A DNA stretch of 64,000 bases from SSSZ01 sp036732025 (GTDB lineage Bacteria > Pseudomonadota > Gammaproteobacteria > Burkholderiales > Rhodocyclaceae), in assembly GCA_036732025.1 (NCBI GenBank), contig DAINDE010000013.1:17680-81679 (forward strand), written 5' to 3'. Under the pieces are notes generated by a model, which was not told the origin of the DNA, did no database searches, and worked only from the letters and a program-made list of their open reading frames with translations. Below are positions 45,693 through 53,554 of this stretch, in pieces. Position 1 is the first letter of the stretch; each line of letters opens with the position of its first letter. Made by a program: the position numbers and the translations under genes.

Positions 45693-47324
45693 ATGCCCGA
45701 TCTCCTCGCCCTCCTCCGCCGCGGCCTGCGCCTACCCCCTTCGGGATGGGCGCTGGCCGGCATGCTGACCTTCTACGTGGTCGCCGGCCTCTTCGGCCGC
45801 GACCCCTGGAAGGGCGAGGACGCCATCCACCTCGGCACCGCCTGGCACGTCCTCACCTACGGCGACTGGCTGTCCCCCGACCTCGCCGGCCGCCCCTTCA
45901 ACGAGCCGCCGCTCTACTACTGGAGCGCCGCCCTGACCGGCAAGGTCTTCGGCTGGCTGCTGCCCCTGCACGACGCCATGCGCCTGGCCAGCGGCCTGTG
46001 GGTGGCCCTGGCGCTCACCGGCATCTACTACGCCGGGCGCGAGTTGTATGGCCAGGAATCCGCCGCCGCCAGCCCCATGCTCCTGGCCGGATCGGCGGGG
46101 CTGCTCATCCACGCCCACGACGCCCAGCCCATGCTCGTCGCGCTCGCGGCCTACGGCGGCGCCATCGGCGCCTGGGCCATCATGGTGCGCAAGCCCCGCC
46201 TGGGGGGCCTGTTCTACGGCGTCGCCGTTGCCGGTTGCCTGCTCGGCACCGGCATCGCCCCCACCCTGCCGCTCCTGGCCGCGGCCCCCGTCGCCGTCGT
46301 CCTCAGCGACGACCGTCGGCGCACCCTGCGCACCCTGGCCATCGGCCTCACCGTAGCCACCCTCCTGGCCGCCCCCTGGATCGCCATCCTCGCAGTGGCC
46401 GAGCCCGAGCGCCTGGCGGGCTGGCTGGGTGCCGAACGTACCCAGCTGACGGCCGGCATCAACCCCTTCCTGGCCGTGGCCAGCTACCTGGCCCACCTGC
46501 CCTGGTTCGCCTTCCCGGTCCTGCCCCTGGCCGGCTGGGCCCTATGGACCCGCCGCCGCGCCCTGGGCGAGCGCCCCCAGCGCCTGCCCCTGATCGTCCT
46601 CGGGCTGACGCTGATCATGCTCGCGATTTCCTACAAGCCCCGGGAAATCCCGGCCCTGCTCCTGCTGCCGCCGCTGGCGCTGCTCGCCACCCCCGGCGCC
46701 CTCAGCCTGCGCCGGGGTGCAGCCAATGCTTTCGATTCCTTCGCCATGCTGACCTTCACCTTCTTCGCCGGGCTGGTCTGGCTGGCCTGGTCGGCCATGG
46801 TCATGGGCTGGCCGGAAAAGCTGGCCCACCGGGTGGTGGTGTTGCGCCCCGGCTTCGCCGGCCACCTGGAGCCCGTTGCCGTGGGCATCGCCCTCACCGC
46901 CACCCTCTGGTGGCTGTGGCTCATCGTCACGGCGCCCCGCTCGCCCTACCGCAGCCTGACCCACTGGACCATGGGCTTCACCACCTTCTGGTTGCTCGCC
47001 ATCGCCCTCCTCCTGCCCTGGTTCGATTACGGCAAGAGCTACCGCCCGGTGGCCCAGGCCGTCGCTGCCAAGCTGCCCCAGGGGCACGGCTGTATCGCCG
47101 AACGTGACCTCACCGACACCCAGCGGGCGTCGCTGGCCTATTTCGTCGGCATCGAGCCCCTGTCGGCCAAGACCGCCGACGGCCGCCGCTGCGACTGGGT
47201 GCTGGTGCAGGGGGACACCCGCCAGGAACTGGCACCGCCACCGGGGGAATGGAATCGCGTCTGGGAGGGCAGCCGTCCCGGCGAGCGCCGCGAGAAATTC
47301 CGCCTTTACCGGCGGGAAGGCTGA
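45693..47324 (+). CDS. ArnT-like membrane glycosyltransferase
   Basis: Predicted 543-aa polytopic membrane protein with about ten to twelve helices. The N-terminal block GLFGRDPWKGEDAIHLGTAWHVLTYGDWLSPDLAGRPFNEPPLYYWSAAL resembles the first periplasmic loop of ArnT/PMT-family (GT83/GT39) lipid-linked sugar transferases, including the acidic pair after DPWK and the FNEPPLYYW motif. The C-terminal 110 residues form a soluble domain. The acceptor may be lipid A or another envelope polymer, but no ArnA/ArnC genes are adjacent, so the sugar cannot be named. Confidence 0.72.
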   Translation: MPDLLALLRRGLRLPPSGWALAGMLTFYVVAGLFGRDPWKGEDAIHLGTAWHVLTYGDWLSPDLAGRPFNEPPLYYWSAALTGKVFGWLLPLHDAMRLASGLWVALALTGIYYAGRELYGQESAAASPMLLAGSAGLLIHAHDAQPMLVALAAYGGAIGAWAIMVRKPRLGGLFYGVAVAGCLLGTGIAPTLPLLAAAPVAVVLSDDRRRTLRTLAIGLTVATLLAAPWIAILAVAEPERLAGWLGAERTQLTAGINPFLAVASYLAHLPWFAFPVLPLAGWALWTRRRALGERPQRLPLIVLGLTLIMLAISYKPREIPALLLLPPLALLATPGALSLRRGAANAFDSFAMLTFTFFAGLVWLAWSAMVMGWPEKLAHRVVVLRPGFAGHLEPVAVGIALTATLWWLWLIVTAPRSPYRSLTHWTMGFTTFWLLAIALLLPWFDYGKSYRPVAQAVAAKLPQGHGCIAERDLTDTQRASLAYFVGIEPLSAKTADGRRCDWVLVQGDTRQELAPPPGEWNRVWEGSRPGERREKFRLYRREG

Positions 47325-47334
47325 GGCGCGGCGG

Positions 47335-47880
47335 TCAGACTTTCAGGAAGTGCTCGCGGTAGTACTTGAGTTCGTCGATGGACTCGTAGATGTCGGCCAG
47401 CGCGGTGTGCTTGCTCTTCTTCTTGAAGCCCTTGGCCACTTCCGGGGTCCATCGCTTGCACAGTTCCTTCAGGGTGCTCACGTCCAAATTGCGGTAGTGG
47501 AAGAAGGCCTCCAGTTCCGGCATGTGGCGGGCCATGAAGCGGCGGTCCTGGCAGATGGAATTGCCGCACATGGGCGAATGCCCGGGCAGGGAATGGCGCT
47601 TGAGGAATTCCAGGGCCTCGGCGGCGACGGCGGCCTCGTCCAGGGTGGACGTCTTGACCCGGTCGATGAGTCCGGAACGTCCGTGGGTTTTCTGGTTCCA
47701 ATCGTCCATGGCGGCCAGCGTCTCGTCGCTCTGGTGCACCGCCCATACCGGGGACTCGGCGACCAGTTGGAGATGCTCGTCGGTGACCACCATGGCCAGT
47801 TCGATGATGCGGTCGCCATCGGGGTTGAGACCGGTCATTTCCATGTCCAGCCAGACGAGGTTGTGTGCGTTGCCTGCCAT
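47335..47880 (-). CDS. orn: Oligoribonuclease
   Basis: Predicted 181-aa DEDD-family 3'-5' exonuclease degrading RNA dinucleotides, including pGpG from c-di-GMP breakdown. VWLDMEMTGLNPDGDRIIELA holds the first catalytic Asp and Glu, MCGNSICQDRRFMARHMPELEAFFHYRNLDVSTLKEL the second region, and HTALADIYESIDELKYYREHF the third. It is divergent from the M48 protease gene, a conserved arrangement. The pGpG role is relevant given the many c-di-GMP enzymes here. Confidence 0.96.
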   Translation of the reverse strand: MAGNAHNLVWLDMEMTGLNPDGDRIIELAMVVTDEHLQLVAESPVWAVHQSDETLAAMDDWNQKTHGRSGLIDRVKTSTLDEAAVAAEALEFLKRHSLPGHSPMCGNSICQDRRFMARHMPELEAFFHYRNLDVSTLKELCKRWTPEVAKGFKKKSKHTALADIYESIDELKYYREHFLKV

Positions 47881-47923
47881 ATAATTGCCCGAAACTTTAA
47901 AGCCGATATTTTCTCACAGCTCC

Positions 47924-49174
47924 ATGGCCTCCAGCTTTTCCCTTCTCTTCCTCGCCGCCCTCGTCGCCACCCTGGCCTTCCGCCTGTGGCTCTCGGGACG
48001 GCAGATCGCCCATGTCGCCGCCCACCGCGACCAGGTGCCCGCCCTTTTCGCCGACCGCATCCCCCTGGCGGCCCACCAGAAGGCGGCCGACTACACGGTG
48101 ACCCGCACCCGCTTCGGCCGCGGCTTCGCCGTCGCCCATGCCGCCCTGCTGCTGGCGCTGACCCTGGGCGGCGGCCTCGCCGCCCTCGACGCCTTCTGGC
48201 AGCCGCGCCTCGACGGCCTGTGGTATGGCGTCGCCCTCATCGGCAGCGTGGCCTTCATCTCCGGGCTGGTGGATCTTCCCTTCGACCTCTATCGCCAGTT
48301 CGTCATCGAGGAGCGCTTCGGCTTCAACCGCATGACCCCCGGGCTGTTCTTCGCCGACCTGGCCAAACAGACGCTGCTGGCGGTACTCATCGGCACCCCC
48401 GTGCTGCTGGCCGTCCTCTGGCTCATGGCGGCCATGGGCAGCCAATGGTGGCTCTACGTCTGGCTGTTCTGGTGCGGTTTCAACCTGGCCCTCATGTTCG
48501 TGTATCCGACGTGGATCGCCCCCCTCTTCAACAAGTTCTCGCCCCTTGCCGAGGGTGAGATGAAGTCGCGCATCGAAGCCCTGCTCGGACGCTGCGGCTT
48601 CCGTTCCAGCGGCCTCTTCGTCATGGACGGCTCGAAACGCTCCAGCCACGGCAACGCCTACTTCACCGGCTTCGGCAACAACAAGCGCATCGTCTTCTTC
48701 GACACCCTGCTCTCGCGCCTCCAGCCTGCCGAGATCGAGGCGGTGCTGGCCCATGAACTGGGCCACTTCCGGCGCCGCCACGTCATCAAGCACATCGCCC
48801 TGTCCTTCGCCCTGGCGCTCCTCCTCCTCTGGGTTCTCGGCCAGCTCATCGGCGCCCCCTGGTTCTACGCCGGCCTGGGCGTTCCCGGCGAAGGCACCAC
48901 GGCGCTGGCGCTGATCCTCTTCTTCCTGGTCATGCCGGTCTTCACCTTCCCCTTCCGGCCCTTGCAGAGCCTCCTTTCCCGCCGCCACGAATTCGAGGCC
49001 GACGCCTACGCCGCCGAACACGCCAGTGCCGACGACCTGGTGCGGGCCCTGGTCAAGCTCTACGAGGACAATGCCTCCACCCTGACGCCGGACCCGGTGC
49101 ACTCGGCCTTCTACGACTCCCACCCGCCGGCCGCCCAGCGCATCGACCACCTGCGGCGCCTGCAATCCGCCTAG
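47924..49174 (+). CDS. M48-family (Ste24/CAAX-type) membrane metalloprotease
   Basis: Predicted 416-aa membrane protease. The zinc motif is HELGH in AVLAHELGHFRRRHVIKHIAL (about residues 281-285), with the third ligand in RRHEFEADAYAAEHA. Several membrane helices flank it (N-terminal, about 60-90, 105-125, 150-170, 292-312, 330-350). The N-terminal region with FVIEERFGFNRMTPGLFFAD is typical of Ste24-like M48 proteins. The ATG at 47924 is used; the upstream TTG is unlikely. The protein substrate is unknown. Confidence 0.9.
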   Translation: MASSFSLLFLAALVATLAFRLWLSGRQIAHVAAHRDQVPALFADRIPLAAHQKAADYTVTRTRFGRGFAVAHAALLLALTLGGGLAALDAFWQPRLDGLWYGVALIGSVAFISGLVDLPFDLYRQFVIEERFGFNRMTPGLFFADLAKQTLLAVLIGTPVLLAVLWLMAAMGSQWWLYVWLFWCGFNLALMFVYPTWIAPLFNKFSPLAEGEMKSRIEALLGRCGFRSSGLFVMDGSKRSSHGNAYFTGFGNNKRIVFFDTLLSRLQPAEIEAVLAHELGHFRRRHVIKHIALSFALALLLLWVLGQLIGAPWFYAGLGVPGEGTTALALILFFLVMPVFTFPFRPLQSLLSRRHEFEADAYAAEHASADDLVRALVKLYEDNASTLTPDPVHSAFYDSHPPAAQRIDHLRRLQSA

Positions 49175-49177
49175 ACC

Positions 49178-49489
49178 ATGCCCCGCACCGCCCTGCTCCT
49201 CGCCCTCCTGCCAGCCGCCGCCCTGGCGGCCCCGCCCTGGGGCAACGCCGATCCGGCGGCCGGCAAGGTGCTCCACGACAAGGCCGGCTGTCCCACCTGC
49301 CACGTCCGCATGTACGGGGGCGATGGCTCAAAAATGTATACGCGGGACGGCCGCATGCTCTCCACGCAACTCGAACTGCTGCAGCGGGTCGCCACCTGCG
49401 CCACCCAGACCAAAGCCGGCTGGTTCCCGGAAGAGGAAGCCGCCGTCGCCGCCTGGCTCAACCAGCAGTTCTACCATTTCGACCAATGA
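49178..49489 (+). CDS. Small periplasmic c-type cytochrome
   Basis: Predicted 103-aa protein with a signal peptide (residues 1-18, LLPAAALAA) and one heme c motif CPTCH (Cys38, Cys41, His42). Candidate axial methionines are Met45, Met53 and Met60. The mature part is only about 85 residues, a monoheme class I-like cytochrome acting in periplasmic electron transfer. It begins 3 bases after the M48 gene stop. Its own stop overlaps the following 16-codon frame as ATGA. The redox partner is unknown. Confidence 0.82.
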   Translation: MPRTALLLALLPAAALAAPPWGNADPAAGKVLHDKAGCPTCHVRMYGGDGSKMYTRDGRMLSTQLELLQRVATCATQTKAGWFPEEEAAVAAWLNQQFYHFDQ

Positions 49490-49536
49490 CCGCCACCGAA
49501 ATCGCCGCCGCGGTGGACCGCCTGCCGGCCCCATGA
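49486..49536 (+). pseudogene. 16-codon frame, possible pterin-dehydratase remnant
   Basis: The frame encodes MTATEIAAAVDRLPAP and stops. It overlaps the cytochrome stop by ATGA (49486-49489) and the rsgA start by ATGA (49533-49536), the spacing seen between true operon genes. Its peptide resembles the N-terminus of 4a-hydroxytetrahydrobiopterin dehydratases (L-x-x-x-EIAAAL-x-x-LPGW). In related bacteria I recall that gene between the M48 protease and rsgA. An internal deletion could have left only its ends. A chance leader frame is the alternative. Confidence 0.35.
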
Positions 49537-50399
49537 GCGAGCGGGGCCGCGTCATCGCCGCCCATGGCCGGCAATACGTCGTCGAGCGGGACGACGGCTC
49601 CTCCCTGCCCTGCTTTCCCCGGGGCAAGAAAAGCGAAGTGGCCTGCGGCGACTGGGTGGATTTCGCGCCGACGGGCGCCGACCAGGGAGTCATCGAGGCC
49701 ATCGCTCCCCGCCGCAGCCTTCTCTACCGCTCCAACGAGATCCGCCAGAAACTCATCGCCGCCAACGTGGACCAGATTGTCCTGGTGGTGGCCACGGAGC
49801 CCGGCTTTTCCGACGAACTGGTCAGCCGCGCCATCGCCGCCGCCGAGAGCGAGGACATCGCCATCCTCATCGTCCTCAACAAGTGCGATCTGGCTGCGGG
49901 CCTGCCCGCCGCCCGGGAACGCCTGGCCGTCTTCGCTGCCCTCGGCTACCCGGTCCTCGAACTGTGCGCCCGGGACCACGCCGAAGACCTGCGCCCCTGG
50001 CTCCGGGGCAAGACCAGCGTCCTCGTCGGCCAGTCGGGCATGGGCAAATCCACCCTGGTCAATGCCCTGATGCCCGAAGCCGGCGCCGCCACCCGCGAAA
50101 TCTCGGCGGCCCTGGATTCCGGCAAGCACACCACCACCCACGCCTGCCTCTACCACCTGGACGCCGACAGCCACCTCATCGACTCCCCCGGCCTGCAGGA
50201 ATTCGGCCTCGGCCACCTGGACCGCCACGAGGTCGAGCACGCCTTCCGCGAGTTGCGTCCCCTCCTCGGCCGCTGCCGCTTCCGCGACTGCCGCCATGAC
50301 CGGGAGCCGGACTGCGCCGTGCGCGCCGCCCTCCAGGATGGCGGCATAGACGGGCGTCGCCTGGCGGCCTATCATCGGATCGTGGCCGAGCTCGCCTGA
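49533..50399 (+). CDS. rsgA: Ribosome small-subunit-dependent GTPase RsgA
   Basis: Predicted 288-aa circularly permuted GTPase for late 30S maturation. An N-terminal OB fold (residues 1-60) is followed by the permuted G domain: NKCD (G4) precedes GQSGMGKST (G1), then GKHTTTHACLYH and DSPGLQEFGL (G3). The C-terminal zinc site is in GRCRFRDCRHDREPDC. The start at 49533 gives the normal MSERGRVIAAHGRQYVV N-terminus; the longer frame overlaps the cytochrome gene and is a shadow. Confidence 0.95.
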   Translation: MSERGRVIAAHGRQYVVERDDGSSLPCFPRGKKSEVACGDWVDFAPTGADQGVIEAIAPRRSLLYRSNEIRQKLIAANVDQIVLVVATEPGFSDELVSRAIAAAESEDIAILIVLNKCDLAAGLPAARERLAVFAALGYPVLELCARDHAEDLRPWLRGKTSVLVGQSGMGKSTLVNALMPEAGAATREISAALDSGKHTTTHACLYHLDADSHLIDSPGLQEFGLGHLDRHEVEHAFRELRPLLGRCRFRDCRHDREPDCAVRAALQDGGIDGRRLAAYHRIVAELA

Positions 50400-50429
50400 C
50401 CGGCACCGCCCCCAACCGGAGGAACCGCC

Positions 50430-51287
50430 ATGCGCCTGGATAACTCCCGCGACAGCGACAACGTCGAAGACCGCCGCGGCGGCGGCCTGCCCATCGGCGG
50501 GCGTGGCATCGGCATCGGCACCATCGTGCTGGCCATCGCCGCCAGCTACTTCTTCGGCATCGACCCCCAGGTCATCCTCGGCCTGGCCGGCGGCGGCAGC
50601 CCGGCAATCCATTCCGCCCCGGCCCACAAGCCTCCTGCCGACGACACCGACGCCCGTTTCGTCGGCAAGATCCTGGCCGAGACCGAGGACACCTGGCGCC
50701 AGGTCTTCCGCGACGCCGGCCGCCAATACGAAGACCCCAAGCTGGTACTGTTCACCGGCGCCACGCCGACGGCCTGCGGCGCCGGCCAGGCGGCCATGGG
50801 ACCCTTCTACTGCCCCGGCGACCACAAGGTCTATATCGACCTGGCCTTCTACCGGGACCTGCGGGAGCGTTTCCACGCCCCCGGCCAGTTCGCCCAAGCC
50901 TATGTCATCGCCCACGAGGTGGGACACCACGTGCAAAACCTGCTGGGCACCTCGGCCAAGGTCCAGTCGGCCCGCCAGCGAGCCCGCAACGAGGCGGAGG
51001 CCAATGCACTCTCAGTGAGGCTCGAGCTGCAGGCCGACTGCTATGCCGGGGTCTGGGCCAAGCGCACCGACTCCGCCAAGGGCATCCTGGAACCCGGGGA
51101 ACTGGAGCAGGCTCTCGTCGCCGCCGCCGCCATCGGCGACGACCGCCTGCAGAAGCAGGCGCGCGGCATGGCCGTCCCGGAAACCTTCACCCACGGCACG
51201 TCCGAGCAGCGGGTGCGCTGGTTCCGCCAGGGTTTCGAGAGCGCCGATCCGCGCCAGTGCGACACCTTCCGCACCAAGCAGCTTTAG
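50430..51287 (+). CDS. Neutral zinc metallopeptidase, YpfJ type
   Basis: Predicted 285-aa protein of the YpfJ/putative neutral zinc metallopeptidase family. The polar N-terminus (MRLDNSRDSDNVEDRRGGG) precedes one transmembrane helix (about 30-50), then a Pro/Ala linker and a protease-like domain with zinc motif HEVGHHVQNLLG (about residues 166-170). The glycine-rich GAGQAAMGPFYCPGDHKVYIDLAFY and ELQADCYAGVWA are family blocks. Physiological substrate is not established. It follows rsgA by 30 bases. Confidence 0.9.
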   Translation: MRLDNSRDSDNVEDRRGGGLPIGGRGIGIGTIVLAIAASYFFGIDPQVILGLAGGGSPAIHSAPAHKPPADDTDARFVGKILAETEDTWRQVFRDAGRQYEDPKLVLFTGATPTACGAGQAAMGPFYCPGDHKVYIDLAFYRDLRERFHAPGQFAQAYVIAHEVGHHVQNLLGTSAKVQSARQRARNEAEANALSVRLELQADCYAGVWAKRTDSAKGILEPGELEQALVAAAAIGDDRLQKQARGMAVPETFTHGTSEQRVRWFRQGFESADPRQCDTFRTKQL

Positions 51288-51393
51288 CCGTCGATTGCCG
51301 CAGGATACCCCGTAGCCAAGGGAGTTGTTCCCCGGCGTGGGAAATCATGGATAATACGAAAGTAATAGCCACTTATCCTGCCGCGCCCTTTCC

Positions 51394-52353
51394 ATGTCAT
51401 CCCACTCGGCGGCCCCCCTGGCCGGCCTGCTCGCCGGTTCCGACAGCGTGGTTCCCGCGACGATGTCGGTCGCCGGCATGCTGGCGCACATGGCCGCCGT
51501 GGGCTGCGACGCGCTGGCGGTGGTCGATGCCGATGGCCGTTGCCTGGGCGCAGTCAGCCTCCGCCAGTTGCAGGCAGCCGGCGCCGAGGCTCCCGCCAGC
51601 CTTTCCGTCGCTGGCCACGAGCGCGTCGCCGCCGCCTTTCGCCGCAGCCCGGTCGCCATCTCCATCACCGACGCCGAAACCGGGCGCTTCGTCGAGATCA
51701 GCGACCGTCACGTGGAAACCTTCGGCTGGCGCCGGGAAGAACTGCTCGGCCGCACCGCCCTGGAAGTGGGCCTGTGGTCCGGCCCCGGGCCCCGCGGCGA
51801 CTGGCTCAACTCCCTCAAGGCGACCGGGCGCAGCGAGGGGTTCCGCACGGTCATGCACGACTGCCGTGGCGATCCGCACTGGGTCAGCATTTCGGCCGAA
51901 CTCGTCGACCTGGGCGGGCGCGCCCACGCGTTGACCTATATCCAGGATCTGACGGCCCGCCACCTTTCCGACATGGCCTTCAAGGAAAGCGAGCAGCGCT
52001 TCCAGTCCCTCTTCGCCAACATGTGGGAAGGGGTCGCCCTCCACGAATGGATTCGCGACGCCGCCGGCAGGCCGGTCGACTACCGCATCATCGACTGCAA
52101 CCCCCGCTTCGAGGCCATTTTCGGCATCCCGCGCAGCTCGGCCATCGGCAAGCCCGCCACGGAGGTCTATGGTGCCGGATCGGCACCTTTCCTCGACGAC
52201 TACCTCCAGGTGGCCGCCGCTGGCCGCCCCCGACGGCTGGCGCGTTTCCACGCCCCGCTCCGGCGCCGTTTCGCAATATCGGTAGTGCCCTGGCAGGACG
52301 GCTTCGCCGCCATTTTCGCCGACACCGCCGAAGCGCAGGAGGGCGAAGCGTGA
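51394..52353 (+). CDS. CBS/PAS sensor protein without output domain
   Basis: Predicted 319-aa soluble protein. Residues about 8-55 resemble a single CBS-like motif (TMSVAGMLAHMAAVGCDALAVVDADGRCLGAVSL), followed by two PAS domains (about 70-190, VAISITDAETGRFVEISDRHVETFGWRREELLG; about 205-310, FQSLFANMWEGVALHEWI). There is no kinase, cyclase, HTH or chemotaxis domain, and the reading frame ends soon after the second PAS. It may be an adaptor or a truncated sensor. The next gene begins 131 bases downstream and does not continue it. Confidence 0.72.
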   Translation: MSSHSAAPLAGLLAGSDSVVPATMSVAGMLAHMAAVGCDALAVVDADGRCLGAVSLRQLQAAGAEAPASLSVAGHERVAAAFRRSPVAISITDAETGRFVEISDRHVETFGWRREELLGRTALEVGLWSGPGPRGDWLNSLKATGRSEGFRTVMHDCRGDPHWVSISAELVDLGGRAHALTYIQDLTARHLSDMAFKESEQRFQSLFANMWEGVALHEWIRDAAGRPVDYRIIDCNPRFEAIFGIPRSSAIGKPATEVYGAGSAPFLDDYLQVAAAGRPRRLARFHAPLRRRFAISVVPWQDGFAAIFADTAEAQEGEA

Positions 52354-52450
52354 GTCCGGCAGGGCCGGCCGGGAACCGCTTCCGAATTCGGACGATACCC
52401 TGCCGCTGCCGAGTTGCCGGCATCGATCCTCAGTTTTTCCGCAGCCTGTC

Positions 52451-52468
52451 CGATAACAAGTGTTGTCG
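52451..52468. promoter_or_regulatory. Near-palindrome upstream of the EF-hand-like gene
   Basis: CGATAACAAGTGTTGTCG: outer arms CGATAACA and TGTTGTCG pair with one mismatch. It lies 17-34 bases before the start at 52485 and could be an operator. No regulator gene is nearby. Confidence 0.3.
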
Positions 52469-52484
52469 CACTGCGGAGCCTGCC

Positions 52485-53516
52485 ATGAAGATCGCCACCA
52501 CCCACCTGGAACTTGCCGCCACCCATGTGGCAACCCGCCGCCACGAAGCGCGGGAATCGCTGCGAACCTGGGCCGGAGAGCCGCCAAACCCCGCCAGCGC
52601 CCCCCGGGAGAGTGTGCAATTTTCCCCGGCAGCGCTGGCTGCCGAGGCTTCCGCGGCCACCGGGCCGGAAGGGGTTGCCGACGATGAAGGCCACAGCGCA
52701 GGCGACCCGCGCCTGACCCTGATCCGCACACTCATCGAGATGCTGACGGGGCGCCCGGTGACCGTCTTCGATGCGGCTGAATTGGCGCCGGATTCCCCCG
52801 CCGTCGATCTGGCCGTCCCGCCCTCGGCCGGTCAGCCGGCGGCGGGATTCAGCCTGGAATACGACCGCCACGAATCCCTGGACGAGAGCGAGCGGACGGA
52901 ATTCAGCGCCAGCGGCACGGTGCAGACGGCCGACGGCAAGAGCATCGCCTTCTCCGTCGACCTGGTCATGGCCCGAGCCTTCCACGCCGAGAGCGATGTC
53001 AGCCTGCGCCTGGGCGAGGCGGCCCGGCGCAAGGATCCACTGGTCGTCAATTTTGGCGGCAATGCCGCCAGCCTCACCGATACGCGCTTTGCCTTCGATC
53101 TCGACGGCGACGGCACGACGGAAGCGATACCCTTCGTCACCGCCGGCAGCGGTTTCCTGTTCCTCGACCGCAATGGCGACGGCCGTGCCACCGACGGCGG
53201 CGAACTCTTCGGCACGAAGAGCGGAGACGGGTTCGCCGATCTCGCCGCCTTCGATGATGACGGCAACGGCTGGATCGACGAGGGGGACGCGGTTTTCTCC
53301 CGTCTCCAGGTGTGGAGCCGCGACGGCGCGGGGGCCGACCGCTATCGTTCCATGCAGGATGCGGGTGTCGGCGCCATCGGCCTGGCCCGCGTCGCCACCC
53401 CGTTCGAGCTCCGGGATGCCCGGAACGCCAGCTTGGGCGCGGTCCGCAGCAGCGGAATCCTTTTGCGGGAAAGCGGCGACGCTGGCACAATCCAGCAAAT
53501 CGACTTAACCGCCTGA
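52485..53516 (+). CDS. Protein with EF-hand-like Asp-rich loops, function unknown
   Basis: Predicted 343-aa protein that I do not recognise beyond its calcium-loop-like repeats. No signal peptide or membrane segment is visible. The first 120 residues are Ala/Pro/Glu-rich and look disordered. A beta-rich middle follows (about 125-200), then three Asp-rich loops: DLDGDGTTE, DRNGDGRATDGGE and DDDGNGWIDEGD (between about residues 205 and 270), spaced like VCBS/EF-hand-type calcium sites. Similar proteins are sometimes annotated as VCBS-repeat proteins and exported without a signal peptide. Here export is a guess. A chemoreceptor gene follows at 38 bases. Confidence 0.6.
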   Translation: MKIATTHLELAATHVATRRHEARESLRTWAGEPPNPASAPRESVQFSPAALAAEASAATGPEGVADDEGHSAGDPRLTLIRTLIEMLTGRPVTVFDAAELAPDSPAVDLAVPPSAGQPAAGFSLEYDRHESLDESERTEFSASGTVQTADGKSIAFSVDLVMARAFHAESDVSLRLGEAARRKDPLVVNFGGNAASLTDTRFAFDLDGDGTTEAIPFVTAGSGFLFLDRNGDGRATDGGELFGTKSGDGFADLAAFDDDGNGWIDEGDAVFSRLQVWSRDGAGADRYRSMQDAGVGAIGLARVATPFELRDARNASLGAVRSSGILLRESGDAGTIQQIDLTA

Positions 53517-53554
53517 CAGCGTATCGGGCGGCCTTGTGAGGGGAGTGAATAAAA

